This document shows positions 40,456 through 48,095 of a stretch of 64,000 nt of DNA, piece after piece. This DNA comes from Streptomyces sp. SKN60 (GTDB taxonomy: Bacteria; Actinomycetota; Actinomycetes; Streptomycetales; Streptomycetaceae): NCBI RefSeq assembly GCF_026236535.1, contig NZ_JAHTMW010000012.1, forward strand, positions 62,001 through 126,000, written 5' to 3'. Numbering within the stretch: position 1 is the first letter of the stretch; every line of letters begins with the position of its first letter. Position numbers and translations under genes: made by a program. The notes beneath the pieces were generated by a model. The model was not told the origin of the DNA. It saw nothing but the letters and a program-made list of their open reading frames with translations, and ran no database searches.

Positions 40456-41439
40456 TCAGTTGTGGCTGTGCAGGATCTCGTTGAGGCCGCCCCAGACCGC
40501 GTTGTTCGGGCGGGCCTCGACGGCGCCGGTGACCGAGTTGCGGCGGAAGAGGATGTTGTCGGCGCCGGAGAGGTCACGGGCCTTGACGATCTCGCCGTCG
40601 GGCATGGTGACCCGGGTGCCGGCGGTGACGTACAGACCGGCCTCGACGACGCACTCGTCGCCGAGCGCGATGCCGACGCCGGCCTCGGCGCCGATCAGGC
40701 AGCGCTCGCCGATGGAGATGATCACGTTGCCGCCGCCGGACAGGGTGCCCATGGTGGAGGCGCCGCCGCCGATGTCGGATCCGTCGCCGACGACGACGCC
40801 GGCGGAGATGCGGCCCTCGACCATGGAGGTGCCGAGGGTGCCGGCGTTGAAGTTGACGAAGCCCTCGTGCATGACGGTGGTGCCGGCGGCGAGGTGGGCG
40901 CCGAGGCGGACCCGGTCGGCGTCGGCGATGCGGACGCCGGCGGGCACGACGTAGTCGGTCATGCGGGGGAACTTGTCGATCGAGGTGACCGAGAGCTGCA
41001 GGCCGTCGGCGCGGGCGTTGAGCCGCACCTTCTCGATGTCGTCGACGGCGACCGGGCCGAGCGAGGTCCAGGCGACGTTGGCGAGCAGGCCGAAGAGGCC
41101 GTCGAGGCTCTGGCCGTGCGGCTGCACGAGGCGGTGGCTCAGCAGGTGCAGACGCAGGTAGGCATCGTGGGCGTCGAGCGGCTTGTCCTCGAGCGAGGCG
41201 ATGACCGTGCGCACGGCGACCACCTCGACACCGCGGCGGGCGTCCACGCCGAGGGCCTTGGCGGCGCCCTCGCCGAGGGCGTTGACGGCCGCGTCGGCGT
41301 CCAGGCGCTCGGTGCCGGCCGGGCCGGGGGCGTCGATCAGCTCGGGGGCGGGGAACCAGGTGTCGAGAACGGTGCCGTCGCCGGCGATGGTGGCGAGGCC
41401 GGCGGCGACGGCGCCGGTGGAGCGGGGAGCAGTGGTCAT
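40456..41439 (-). CDS. dapD: 2,3,4,5-Tetrahydropyridine-2,6-dicarboxylate N-succinyltransferase
   Basis: 327 aa, the length of the actinobacterial DapD. The C-terminal half is a left-handed parallel beta-helix of hexapeptide repeats (VRIADADRVRLGAHLAAGTT; GGGNVIISIGERCLIGAEAG; GDECVVEAGLYVTAGTRV). The substrate-loop blocks VMHEGFVNFNAGTLGTSMVEGRISAGVVVGDGSDIGGGAS match DapD. It adds succinyl from succinyl-CoA to tetrahydrodipicolinate in the lysine/meso-diaminopimelate pathway, needed for LL-DAP cell wall in streptomycetes. It is alone here, without other dap genes. Confidence 0.95.
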   Translation of the reverse strand: MTTAPRSTGAVAAGLATIAGDGTVLDTWFPAPELIDAPGPAGTERLDADAAVNALGEGAAKALGVDARRGVEVVAVRTVIASLEDKPLDAHDAYLRLHLLSHRLVQPHGQSLDGLFGLLANVAWTSLGPVAVDDIEKVRLNARADGLQLSVTSIDKFPRMTDYVVPAGVRIADADRVRLGAHLAAGTTVMHEGFVNFNAGTLGTSMVEGRISAGVVVGDGSDIGGGASTMGTLSGGGNVIISIGERCLIGAEAGVGIALGDECVVEAGLYVTAGTRVTMPDGEIVKARDLSGADNILFRRNSVTGAVEARPNNAVWGGLNEILHSHN

Positions 41440-41562
41440 GACGGAAAACCTAACGGTCGGGCCCCCGCGCGGGCCAACCGGTCTCAGGTGCCGGTCGTGC
41501 CGTCCGTGCCTTCCGACAAGCCCGGGGAGCGGCTCTTCGGGCCTTCGTTCAGGATCCCGGGT

Positions 41563-42108
41563 TCAGGATCCGGGGTTCAGGATCCGGGCCAGCATCTCGC
41601 GCGCGTACCCCTCGTCGTACGGGGCGCCGGTCAGCAGCACCTGGAGGGAGATGCCGTCCATGAGCGCGACGAGCGCCCGCGCGGTGACGGGTCCGGTGCG
41701 CGGGGCGAGGGCGGTGACGACCTCGTCGGACCACTCGGCGGCGACGGGGCGCAGGGCGGGGCGGCGCAGGGCGGCGAGGTAGAGCTCGTACTCCAGCTCC
41801 ACGCCGGTGCGTTCGGCGGCCAGCCACTCCCCCATGAGCGCGGCGAGACCGGCGGCCAGGTCGGGCGCGGCGATCTCGGGGCCCTGCCGGAGCCGCGCCC
41901 CGAAGGTGCCGTTGACCCGGCGCAGGGCGGCGACGAGGAGTTCGTCGAGGGAGCCGAAGTGGTACGTGGTGGAGCCGAGCGGCACGTCGGCCTCGGCGGC
42001 CACCGTGCGATGGCTGAGGCCCGCGATCCCGGCGCGGCCGACGACCCGCAGGGCGGCGTCGACGATCCGGTCCCGCCGTTCGGGGTCGTGGCGCCGGGGG
42101 CGTGCCAT
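41563..42108 (-). CDS. TetR family regulator of the adjacent SMR pump
   Basis: 181 aa from the ATG at 42108, which overlaps the SMR gene stop by one base (TGATG), so the two are translationally coupled. HTH: RDRIVDAALRVVGRAGIAGLSHRTVAAEADVPLGSTTYHFGSLDELL. The C-terminal part is a TetR_C-like regulatory domain. The gene end reads into a small repeat (CAGGATCCGGGTTCAGGATCC-like triplication near 41551-41585). It likely represses the SMR-tetR operon through the palindrome at 42449-42468. Confidence 0.92.
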   Translation of the reverse strand: MARPRRHDPERRDRIVDAALRVVGRAGIAGLSHRTVAAEADVPLGSTTYHFGSLDELLVAALRRVNGTFGARLRQGPEIAAPDLAAGLAALMGEWLAAERTGVELEYELYLAALRRPALRPVAAEWSDEVVTALAPRTGPVTARALVALMDGISLQVLLTGAPYDEGYAREMLARILNPGS

Positions 42109-42428
42109 CAGTGGGCTCCGCCGAGGTTGAGCACGGCGACCCCGGCGATGATGAGGACGAGGCCGGTGATCTTGGCGAGGTTCATGGACTCGCCGAGGAA
42201 GAGGGCGCCGATGGCGGCGACGGCGGCGGTGCCGATGCCGGACCAGATGGCGTAGGCGGTGCCGATCTCCAGGGTCTTGAGGGCGCGGGCGAGCAGCGCG
42301 AAGGCGAGGAGGTAGCCGGCGCCGGTGATCAGGGAGGGGCCGAGCCTGGTGAAGCCCTCGCTGTACTTCATGGAGGTGGTGGCGGCGATCTCGGCCGCTA
42401 TGGCCCCCGCGAGCAGTCCGTATCCCAT
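42108..42428 (-). CDS. Small multidrug resistance (SMR) family efflux protein
   Basis: 106 aa with four transmembrane helices, the standard SMR size. The essential membrane Glu is in helix 1 (LLAGAIAAEIAATTSMKYSEGF), and the later blocks ALKTLEIGTAYAIWSGIGTA (Tyr/Trp drug-contact motif) and GESMNLAKITGLVLIIAGV are typical of EmrE/QacE/SugE proteins. It exports cationic compounds or guanidinium by proton antiport as a dimer. Two subfamilies exist and sequence alone does not decide between quaternary amines and guanidinium; the YAIWSGIG motif is closer to the multidrug type. Confidence 0.94.
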   Translation of the reverse strand: MGYGLLAGAIAAEIAATTSMKYSEGFTRLGPSLITGAGYLLAFALLARALKTLEIGTAYAIWSGIGTAAVAAIGALFLGESMNLAKITGLVLIIAGVAVLNLGGAH

Positions 42429-42468
42429 GTGTACGAGTGTACGCATCGCTGTGTACGCCCGTACACAG
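42429..42468. promoter_or_regulatory. Operator region upstream of the SMR-tetR operon
   Basis: CTGTGTACG-CC-CGTACACAG (42449-42468) is a perfect 9-bp inverted repeat. Two further direct GTGTACG copies occupy 42429-42435 and 42437-42443. The whole set lies between the SMR start (42428) and the divergent membrane protein start (42491) and fits a TetR dimer-pair site. Confidence 0.8.
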
Positions 42469-42490
42469 CCGCTGCCTATACGGTGTGCGC

Positions 42491-43558
42491 ATGACATACC
42501 CCTCGGGGCCGTACGGATACGGCTACCCACCCCCGCCTCCGCCGCCGAAGCCGGGCGTCATACCCCTGGCGCCGCTCGGCTTCAGCGAGATCCTCACCGG
42601 CGCCTTCAGCACCTACGGCCGCTACTGGAAGCCGCTGGTCGGCGTGGCCCTGATCGCCTACACGGGCTTCGCCGCGGTGGTGGGCGGGGCGCTCCTGGCC
42701 GCCTGGGCCGTCGCCGGTGACACGCTGACCCGGATCTTCGACACACCCTCCGGTCAGACGCCCGACGTCTCGGACCCGGCGCCGCTGTTCGTCGCCTTCG
42801 GCATCGTCTGGCTGGCCGCCGTGATCGTGGCGGTGGTCGCCAACGGGCTGGTCTCCGCCGCCGCCCCGGCCGTGCTCCAGGAGGCCGTCCTCGGCCGCCC
42901 GATCGGCTTCGGCGAGGTCTGGCGGCGCGCCTGCTCGCGGCTCGGCGCCGTGATCGGCTCGGTCTTCCTCACCTTCCTGGCCGTCATGGTGCCGATGCTG
43001 CTCGCCCTGGTCGGCTTCGGCCTCCTGATGGCGGCGATCTTCTCGGCCATCGCGGCCAGTGAGAACAGCACCCTCGACAACGGGCAGGGGCTCGCCATCG
43101 TCGGCGGTCTCGTCCTCCTGGGCATGCTGGCGACCGTGCCGTTCGCCCTGTGGCTGCAGATCAAGTTCAGCCTGGCCCCGGCGGTCGCCGTCATCGAGCA
43201 GCAGGGCGCCATGGCCTCGCTGCGCCGCTCCTCCGCCCTGGTCAAGGGCTCCTGGTGGCGCACCTTCGGCTTTCTGCTCGCCGCCGGCCTGATCGCCGGC
43301 ATGGTCAGCTTCGCCGTCCAGCAGGTGATCCAGGCCGTGGCCGGTGTCCCGATGCTGGCCCTCGCGCCGGGCGACGACATCACCCCGGGCGAGGCGCTGT
43401 CCGCCTTCGGCGGCGTGCTGCTGATCCTCTCGATCGCGGGAGTGATCACCCAGGCGCTCATCGCCCCCTTCCAGCCGCTGGTCATGGGCCTGGTCTACGT
43501 CGACCAGCGGATCCGCAGGGAGAACCTGGCCCCGCTCCTGGCCCAGCAGACCGGCTGA
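42491..43558 (+). CDS. Polytopic membrane protein (DUF-type, Pro-rich N-terminus)
   Basis: 355 aa. The N-terminus is a Pro/Tyr/Gly-rich cytoplasmic tail (PSGPYGYGYPPPPPPPKPGV), then six or so membrane helices (LVGVALIAYTGFAAVVGGAL; FVAFGIVWLAAVIVAVVANG; FLTFLAVMVPMLLALVGFGL). The motif QGAMASLRRSSALVKGSWWRTF is the conserved region of glycerophosphoryl-diester-phosphodiesterase membrane-domain-like proteins (DUF7544 type). Function unknown. It diverges from the SMR operon and may share its TetR-controlled region. Confidence 0.85.
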   Translation: MTYPSGPYGYGYPPPPPPPKPGVIPLAPLGFSEILTGAFSTYGRYWKPLVGVALIAYTGFAAVVGGALLAAWAVAGDTLTRIFDTPSGQTPDVSDPAPLFVAFGIVWLAAVIVAVVANGLVSAAAPAVLQEAVLGRPIGFGEVWRRACSRLGAVIGSVFLTFLAVMVPMLLALVGFGLLMAAIFSAIAASENSTLDNGQGLAIVGGLVLLGMLATVPFALWLQIKFSLAPAVAVIEQQGAMASLRRSSALVKGSWWRTFGFLLAAGLIAGMVSFAVQQVIQAVAGVPMLALAPGDDITPGEALSAFGGVLLILSIAGVITQALIAPFQPLVMGLVYVDQRIRRENLAPLLAQQTG

Positions 43559-43588
43559 GCAGACCGGCTGAGCAGGCCGGCTGAGCAG
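43546..43588 (+). repeat. Triple 13-bp tandem repeat at the gene end
   Basis: GCAGACCGGCTGA repeats three times (43546-43558, 43559-43571, 43572-43584, the last with one change) plus a partial GCAG. The first copy ends with the TGA stop codon of the membrane protein gene, so stop and flank were duplicated by slippage. Confidence 0.9.
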
Positions 43589-43606
43589 CGGGCGTCCGAG
43601 CAGCAC

Positions 43607-43642
43607 GAAGGGCCGCACCCCGGCACGGGGGTGCGGCCCTTC
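43607..43642. terminator. Strong bidirectional terminator
   Basis: A perfect 15-bp stem (43607-43621 with 43628-43642) with a 6-base loop lies between the rightward membrane protein gene and the leftward end of the suf operon. The G+C-rich stem flanked by GAAG/CTTC is the typical Streptomyces form. Confidence 0.93.
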
Positions 43643-43665
43643 GCGTACGCCTGCGGCGTCGGAGA

Positions 43666-44022
43666 TCAGACGTTGAAGCCGAGCGCCCGCAGCTGCTCGC
43701 GGCCGTCGTCGGTGATCTTGTCCGGGCCCCACGGCGGCATCCAGACCCAGTTGATCTTCAGCTCGTTGACGATGCCGTCGGTGGCGGCCTTCGCCTGGTC
43801 CTCGATCACGTCGGTCAGCGGACAGGCCGCCGACGTCAGGGTCATGTCCAGCGTCGCGACATTGGAGTCGTCGATGTGGATGCCGTAGATCAGGCCGAGG
43901 TTGACGACGTCGATGCCCAGCTCGGGGTCGACGACGTCGTACAGCGCCTCGCGGATCTCCTCTTCGGAGGCCGGCTTGATCGTGGCCTCGGCGGTCTCGG
44001 TCTCGGTCGCGTTCTCGGTCAT
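43666..44022 (-). CDS. sufT: SufT-like DUF59/MIP18 family Fe-S assembly factor
   Basis: 118 aa, last gene of the suf operon, starting with an ATG that overlaps the sufU stop (ATGA). The DUF59 signature is clear: DVVDPELGIDVVNLGLIYGI and the metal-cluster Cys in TLTSAACPLTDVIEDQA, followed by VWMPPWGPDKITDDGREQLR. DUF59 proteins help mature Fe-S clusters in a subset of clients. The N-terminal ~20 residues are Thr/Glu-rich and likely disordered. Confidence 0.92.
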   Translation of the reverse strand: MTENATETETAEATIKPASEEEIREALYDVVDPELGIDVVNLGLIYGIHIDDSNVATLDMTLTSAACPLTDVIEDQAKAATDGIVNELKINWVWMPPWGPDKITDDGREQLRALGFNV

Positions 44023-44483
44023 GCCGACTTCCTCTCCGCGTCGGAGCCCAGCGCCTGGGCCGTCGCGTCCTTCCACGCCATCCAGCTGAGCAGCGCGCAC
44101 TTCACCCGGGCCGGGTACTTGGAGACACCGGCGAACGCGACCGCGTCCTCCAGGATCTCCTCCATCGCGTCGTCCGGCTCGATCTGGCCCTTGGACTGCA
44201 TCAGCTCCAGGAAGGTGCCCTGGATCTTCTGCGCCTCGGCCAGCTCCTTGCCGACGAGCAGCTCGTTGAGGACGGAGGCGGAGGCCTGGCTGATGGAGCA
44301 GCCCTGGCCCTCGTACGAGACGTCCTCGATGCGCTCACCGGCGTACTTCACGCGGAGCGTGATCTCGTCGCCGCACGTCGGGTTGACGTGGTGCACCTCG
44401 GCGTCGCCGTCCCGCAAGCCCCGGCCGTGCGGGTGCTTGTAGTGGTCCAGGATGACGTCCTGGTACATCGAATCCAGCTTCAC
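44019..44483 (-). CDS. sufU: SufU-type Fe-S assembly/sulfur-transfer protein
   Basis: 154 aa. The Zn/cluster ligands of SufU are visible: Cys in HVNPTCGDEITL, Cys in YEGQGCSISQASASVL and Cys in YPARVKCALLSWMAWK, with the intervening Asp. In Gram-positive bacteria SufU is a Zn-dependent sulfurtransferase that accepts persulfide sulfur from SufS and passes it to SufBCD. It follows sufS with a 9-base gap and overlaps sufT by four bases. Confidence 0.95.
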   Translation of the reverse strand: MKLDSMYQDVILDHYKHPHGRGLRDGDAEVHHVNPTCGDEITLRVKYAGERIEDVSYEGQGCSISQASASVLNELLVGKELAEAQKIQGTFLELMQSKGQIEPDDAMEEILEDAVAFAGVSKYPARVKCALLSWMAWKDATAQALGSDAERKSA

Positions 44484-44492
44484 AGGTCAGCC

Positions 44493-45761
44493 CTATCCGA
44501 AGAAGTTACGGACGTGCTCCAGGCCCGCGACCAGGGCGTCGACCTCGGCCGGAGTGGAGTACAGATAGAACGACGCTCGCGTGGTCGCGGGAATTCCGTA
44601 CCGCAGGCAGACCGGCCGCGCGCAGTGGTGACCGACCCGGACCGCGATGCCCTCCTCGTCGAGGACCTGACCCACGTCGTGCGGGTGGATGTCGCCGAGC
44701 GTGAAGGAGATCGCCGCGCCGCGGTCCTCGGCCGTGGTCGGGCCGATGATCCGCAGGTCCGGCACCTCCTGGAGGCGGCGGACGGCGTACTCGGTGATCG
44801 CGTGCTCGTGACGCGCGATGTTCTCCATGCCGATCGCCGACAGGTAGTCCACGGCCGCGCCGAGGCCGACGGCCTGGGCGATCGGGGGCGTACCCGCCTC
44901 GAACTTGTGCGGGGCCGGCGCGTAGGTGGAGGAGTGCATCGAGACGGTCTCGATCATCTCGCCGCCACCGAGGAACGGCGGCAGGTCCTCCAGGAGCTCC
45001 TGGCGTCCCCACAGCACGCCGATGCCGGTCGGGCCGCACATCTTGTGGCCGGTGAAGGCCACGAAGTCGGCCTGCAGCGCCTGCACGTCGAGCACCATGT
45101 GCGGGGCGGCCTGGGAGGCGTCGATGCAGACCAGCGCACCGACCTCCTGGGCCCGGCGGATGATCGTCTCGACCGGGTTGAACGTGCCGAGCAGGTTCGA
45201 CACCAGGGTGAAGGAGACGATCTTGGTCTTCTCGGTGATGACCTCTTCGATGTTCGAGAGGTCGAGACGCCCGTCGTCGGTGAGGCCGAACCACTTCAGC
45301 TTCGCGCCGGTGCGCTGCGCGAGCAGCTGCCACGGCACGATGTTGGAGTGGTGCTCCATCTCCGTGATGGCGATCTCGGTCTCGTGGTCCACGCGGTAGG
45401 GCTCGTCGGCCCAGCCCAGCATGTTGGCCACGAGGTTGAGCGACTCGGAGGCGTTCTTGGTGAAGATCACCTCGTCGCGGCTCGGCGCGTTGATGAAGGC
45501 GGCGACCTTGTCGCGGGCGCCCTCGTACAGCGCGGTGGCCTCCTCGGCGACCGTGTAGACGCCGCGGTGCACGTTGGCGTTGTGCCGCTCGTAGTAGGCG
45601 TTGAGCGCGTCGAGCACCTGGCGCGGCTTCTGCGAGGTCGCCGCGGAGTCCAGGTAGACGATCTTCTTGCCGTCGTGGACCGTGCGGTCCAGGAGCGGGA
45701 AGTCCTTGCGGATCGCCTCGGTGTCGAGGAGGCCGGTCAGCCCCTGATGGGCGGAAGTCAC
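44493..45761 (-). CDS. sufS: Cysteine desulfurase SufS (group II)
   Basis: 422 aa from the GTG at 45761, which overlaps the sufC stop (GTGA). Class V PLP fold: EMEHHSNIVPWQ, the Asp in ALVCIDASQAAPH, the PLP lysine in FTGHKMCGPTGIGVLWG and the mobile active-site Cys in AVRVGHHCARPVCLRYG (short loop, as in SufS/group II). It removes sulfur from L-cysteine, making alanine and an enzyme-bound persulfide that is handed to SufU. Confidence 0.97.
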   Translation of the reverse strand: MTSAHQGLTGLLDTEAIRKDFPLLDRTVHDGKKIVYLDSAATSQKPRQVLDALNAYYERHNANVHRGVYTVAEEATALYEGARDKVAAFINAPSRDEVIFTKNASESLNLVANMLGWADEPYRVDHETEIAITEMEHHSNIVPWQLLAQRTGAKLKWFGLTDDGRLDLSNIEEVITEKTKIVSFTLVSNLLGTFNPVETIIRRAQEVGALVCIDASQAAPHMVLDVQALQADFVAFTGHKMCGPTGIGVLWGRQELLEDLPPFLGGGEMIETVSMHSSTYAPAPHKFEAGTPPIAQAVGLGAAVDYLSAIGMENIARHEHAITEYAVRRLQEVPDLRIIGPTTAEDRGAAISFTLGDIHPHDVGQVLDEEGIAVRVGHHCARPVCLRYGIPATTRASFYLYSTPAEVDALVAGLEHVRNFFG

Positions 45762-46522
45762 GCGGATGCGCCACCCTTCACGTACTTGTCGTAGCCCTCG
45801 TTCTCCAGCTGGTCGGCGAGCTCGGCACCGCCGGACTCGACGATGCGGCCGTTCGCGAAGACGTGCACGAAATCGGGCTTGATGTAGCGGAGGATCCGCG
45901 TGTAGTGCGTGATCAGCAGGGTGCCGACCTCGCCGGTCTCGCGGACGCGGTTGACACCCTCGGAGACGATGCGCAGGGCGTCGACGTCGAGGCCGGAGTC
46001 GGTCTCGTCGAGGATGGCGATCTTGGGCTTGAGCAGCTCGAGCTGGAGGATCTCGTGGCGCTTCTTCTCACCGCCGGAGAAGCCCTCGTTGACGTTGCGC
46101 TCGGCGAAGGCGGGGTCCATCTGGAGCTTCTCCATGGCCTCCTTGACCTCCTTCACCCACAGGCGCAGCTTGGGCGCCTCGCCGCGGACGGCGGTGGCGG
46201 AGGTGCGCAGGAAGTTGGAGACCGAGACGCCGGGGACCTCGACCGGGTACTGCATGGCCAGGAAGACGCCGGCGCGGGCGCGCTCGTCGACCGACATCTC
46301 CAGGACGTCCTCGCCGTCGAGGGTGACGGTGCCGCCGGTGATCGTGTACTTCGGGTGGCCGGCCAGCGAGTACGCCAGGGTCGACTTGCCGGAGCCGTTC
46401 GGGCCCATGACGGCGTGGGTCTCGCCCTGCTTGATGGTCAGGTCGACACCCTTGAGGATCTCGCGCGGACCGTTCTCGGCCTCGACGGAGACGTGCAGGT
46501 CGTGGATTTCAAGCGTTGCCAT
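45758..46522 (-). CDS. sufC: SufC ATPase of the SufBCD scaffold
   Basis: 254 aa ABC-type ATPase without a membrane partner. Walker A in VMGPNGSGKSTLAYSLAG, Q-loop in FLAMQYPVEVPG, signature in GFSGGEKKRHEIL (the SufC-type GGEKKR), Walker B in PKIAILDETDSGLDVDAL, and His in LLITHYTRILRYI. It powers conformational change in the SufB-SufD heterodimer during Fe-S assembly. The ATG at 46522 lies seven bases after the Rieske gene. Confidence 0.97.
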   Translation of the reverse strand: MATLEIHDLHVSVEAENGPREILKGVDLTIKQGETHAVMGPNGSGKSTLAYSLAGHPKYTITGGTVTLDGEDVLEMSVDERARAGVFLAMQYPVEVPGVSVSNFLRTSATAVRGEAPKLRLWVKEVKEAMEKLQMDPAFAERNVNEGFSGGEKKRHEILQLELLKPKIAILDETDSGLDVDALRIVSEGVNRVRETGEVGTLLITHYTRILRYIKPDFVHVFANGRIVESGGAELADQLENEGYDKYVKGGASA

Positions 46523-46529
46523 GGGTGAC

Positions 46530-46847
46530 TCAGGACTCCTGGGTGACGGAGACGAGCACATCGTCCCCTTCGATCTTTACGGGGTATACGGGGACGGGGC
46601 GCGTCGCGGGAAGGCCGGACGGCTTGCCGGTGCGCAGGTCGAACGCGGAGCCGTGCAGCCAGCACTCGATCTGACAGTCCTCGACCTCGCCCTCGGAGAG
46701 GGAGACGTTCGCGTGCGAGCAGATGTCGTGGATCGCGAACACCTCGCCCTCGGTGCGGACGAGGGACACCGGCGTGCCGTCGAGTTCCACCCGCTTCGGG
46801 GTGTCCTCCTCCAGCTCGCTCAGCGCACACGCGCGGACGAAGGCCAT
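46530..46847 (-). CDS. Rieske-type [2Fe-2S] ferredoxin subunit in the suf operon
   Basis: 105 aa. Rieske ligands: C-x-H in HDICSHANVSLS and C-x-x-H in CQIECWLHGSAFDLRTGKP. It is annotated in homologues as a non-heme iron oxygenase ferredoxin component, but no oxygenase is nearby. Its constant position between sufD and sufC in actinobacteria suggests it provides electrons for Fe-S assembly. The start overlaps the sufD stop by one base (TGATG). Confidence 0.92.
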   Translation of the reverse strand: MAFVRACALSELEEDTPKRVELDGTPVSLVRTEGEVFAIHDICSHANVSLSEGEVEDCQIECWLHGSAFDLRTGKPSGLPATRPVPVYPVKIEGDDVLVSVTQES

Positions 46848-48025
46848 CAGACGGAAGCCTCCAGCTCGGCCTCGATCTTGGCGATCAGGCGCTCCTCGAC
46901 GTCCGGCAGACCGATCTGCTGGACCAGCTCGGCGAAGAAGCCGCGCACGACGAGGCGGCGGGCCTCCTTCTCCGGGATGCCGCGGGCCATCAGGTAGAAG
47001 AGCTGCTCGTCGTCGAAGCGGCCGGTGGCGGAGGCGTGGCCGGCGCCGGCGATCTCGCCGGTCTCGATCTCCAGGTTCGGCACGGAGTCAACCCGGGCGC
47101 CGTCGGTGAGGACGAGGTTCCGGTTGAGCTCGTAGGTGTCGGTGCCCTCGGCGGCGGCCTGGATCAGCACGTCGCCGATCCACACCGCGTGCGCGTCCTG
47201 GCCCTGCAGCGCGCCCTTGTAGGCCACGTTGGAGGTGCAGTGCGGGGTGTTGTGGTCGACCAGGAGGCGGTGCTCCTGGTGCTGGCCGGCGTCGGTGAAG
47301 TAGAGGCCGAGCAGCTCGGCCTCGCCGCCGGGCCCGGCGTACTCGACGCGCGGGTGGATGCGCACCAGGTCGCCGCCGAAGGTGACGACGACGGACTTGA
47401 AGGAGGCGTCGCGGCCGAGCAGCGCGTTGTGCTGGGCGACGTGGACGGCCTTCTCGTCCCAGTCCTGGACGGAGACCACGGTGAGCTTGGCGCCGTCGCC
47501 GAGCACGTAGTCGACGTTGGCGGCGAGCACCGCGTCGCCGGTGTGGTCGAGGACGACCAGGGCCTCGGCGAAGGCGCCGAGCTCGATCACCTGGTGGCCG
47601 AAGGCGACGCCGCCCTGGCCGTGCACGGAGATCCGGATCGGCTCGGTGAGCACGGCCTCCTTGGGCACGCTGACCACGCCGGCCTTCTCGAAGGAGCTGT
47701 ACGCCTGGGCGGCGACCCGGTCGACCGGCTTGGCCTTGCCGAGGCGGGCGTCGTCGCGGCCGACGGTCTCCACGGTGACGCCCTCGGGGGCCTCGATCTC
47801 GACGCGGACGCCCTCGCCGGTCGCGACGGCGGTGCCGTCGTGCAGACCGCGCAGGCGCTCCAGCGGGGTGAAGCGCCACTCCTCCTCGCGGCCGTGCGGG
47901 ACCGGGAAGTCCGCGACGTCGAAGGACGGCGGGGCGCTCATGCGCGTGGCGACGGTGGACTCGGCGGCCACCGCGATCGAGCCCGCGGTGGTGGAGCCCG
48001 CGGGGATGTTCTGAGCCTCAGCCAT
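46847..48025 (-). CDS. sufD: SufD subunit of the SufBCD Fe-S scaffold
   Basis: 392 aa from the ATG at 48025 (MAEAQNIPAGSTTAG); the TTG at 48055 would add 10 residues and is less like homologues. Family features: FPVPHGREEEWRFTPLERL, the long beta-helix core (VVSVQDWDEKAVHVAQHNAL; VTFGGDLVRIHPRVEYAGPG), HKxxH-like DHNTPHCTSNVAYKGALQG, and the C-terminal helical ends FYLMARGIPEKEARRLVVRG. It pairs with SufB. The conserved His/Glu sites supply the cluster-assembly interface. Confidence 0.95.
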   Translation of the reverse strand: MAEAQNIPAGSTTAGSIAVAAESTVATRMSAPPSFDVADFPVPHGREEEWRFTPLERLRGLHDGTAVATGEGVRVEIEAPEGVTVETVGRDDARLGKAKPVDRVAAQAYSSFEKAGVVSVPKEAVLTEPIRISVHGQGGVAFGHQVIELGAFAEALVVLDHTGDAVLAANVDYVLGDGAKLTVVSVQDWDEKAVHVAQHNALLGRDASFKSVVVTFGGDLVRIHPRVEYAGPGGEAELLGLYFTDAGQHQEHRLLVDHNTPHCTSNVAYKGALQGQDAHAVWIGDVLIQAAAEGTDTYELNRNLVLTDGARVDSVPNLEIETGEIAGAGHASATGRFDDEQLFYLMARGIPEKEARRLVVRGFFAELVQQIGLPDVEERLIAKIEAELEASV

Positions 48026-48095
48026 GGCTGTCGTGTTGCTCTCTTCCTGCGTCAAAAAGAAATCAGTGCTGCGTACGGGTGGGGCGGTGCGGGGC

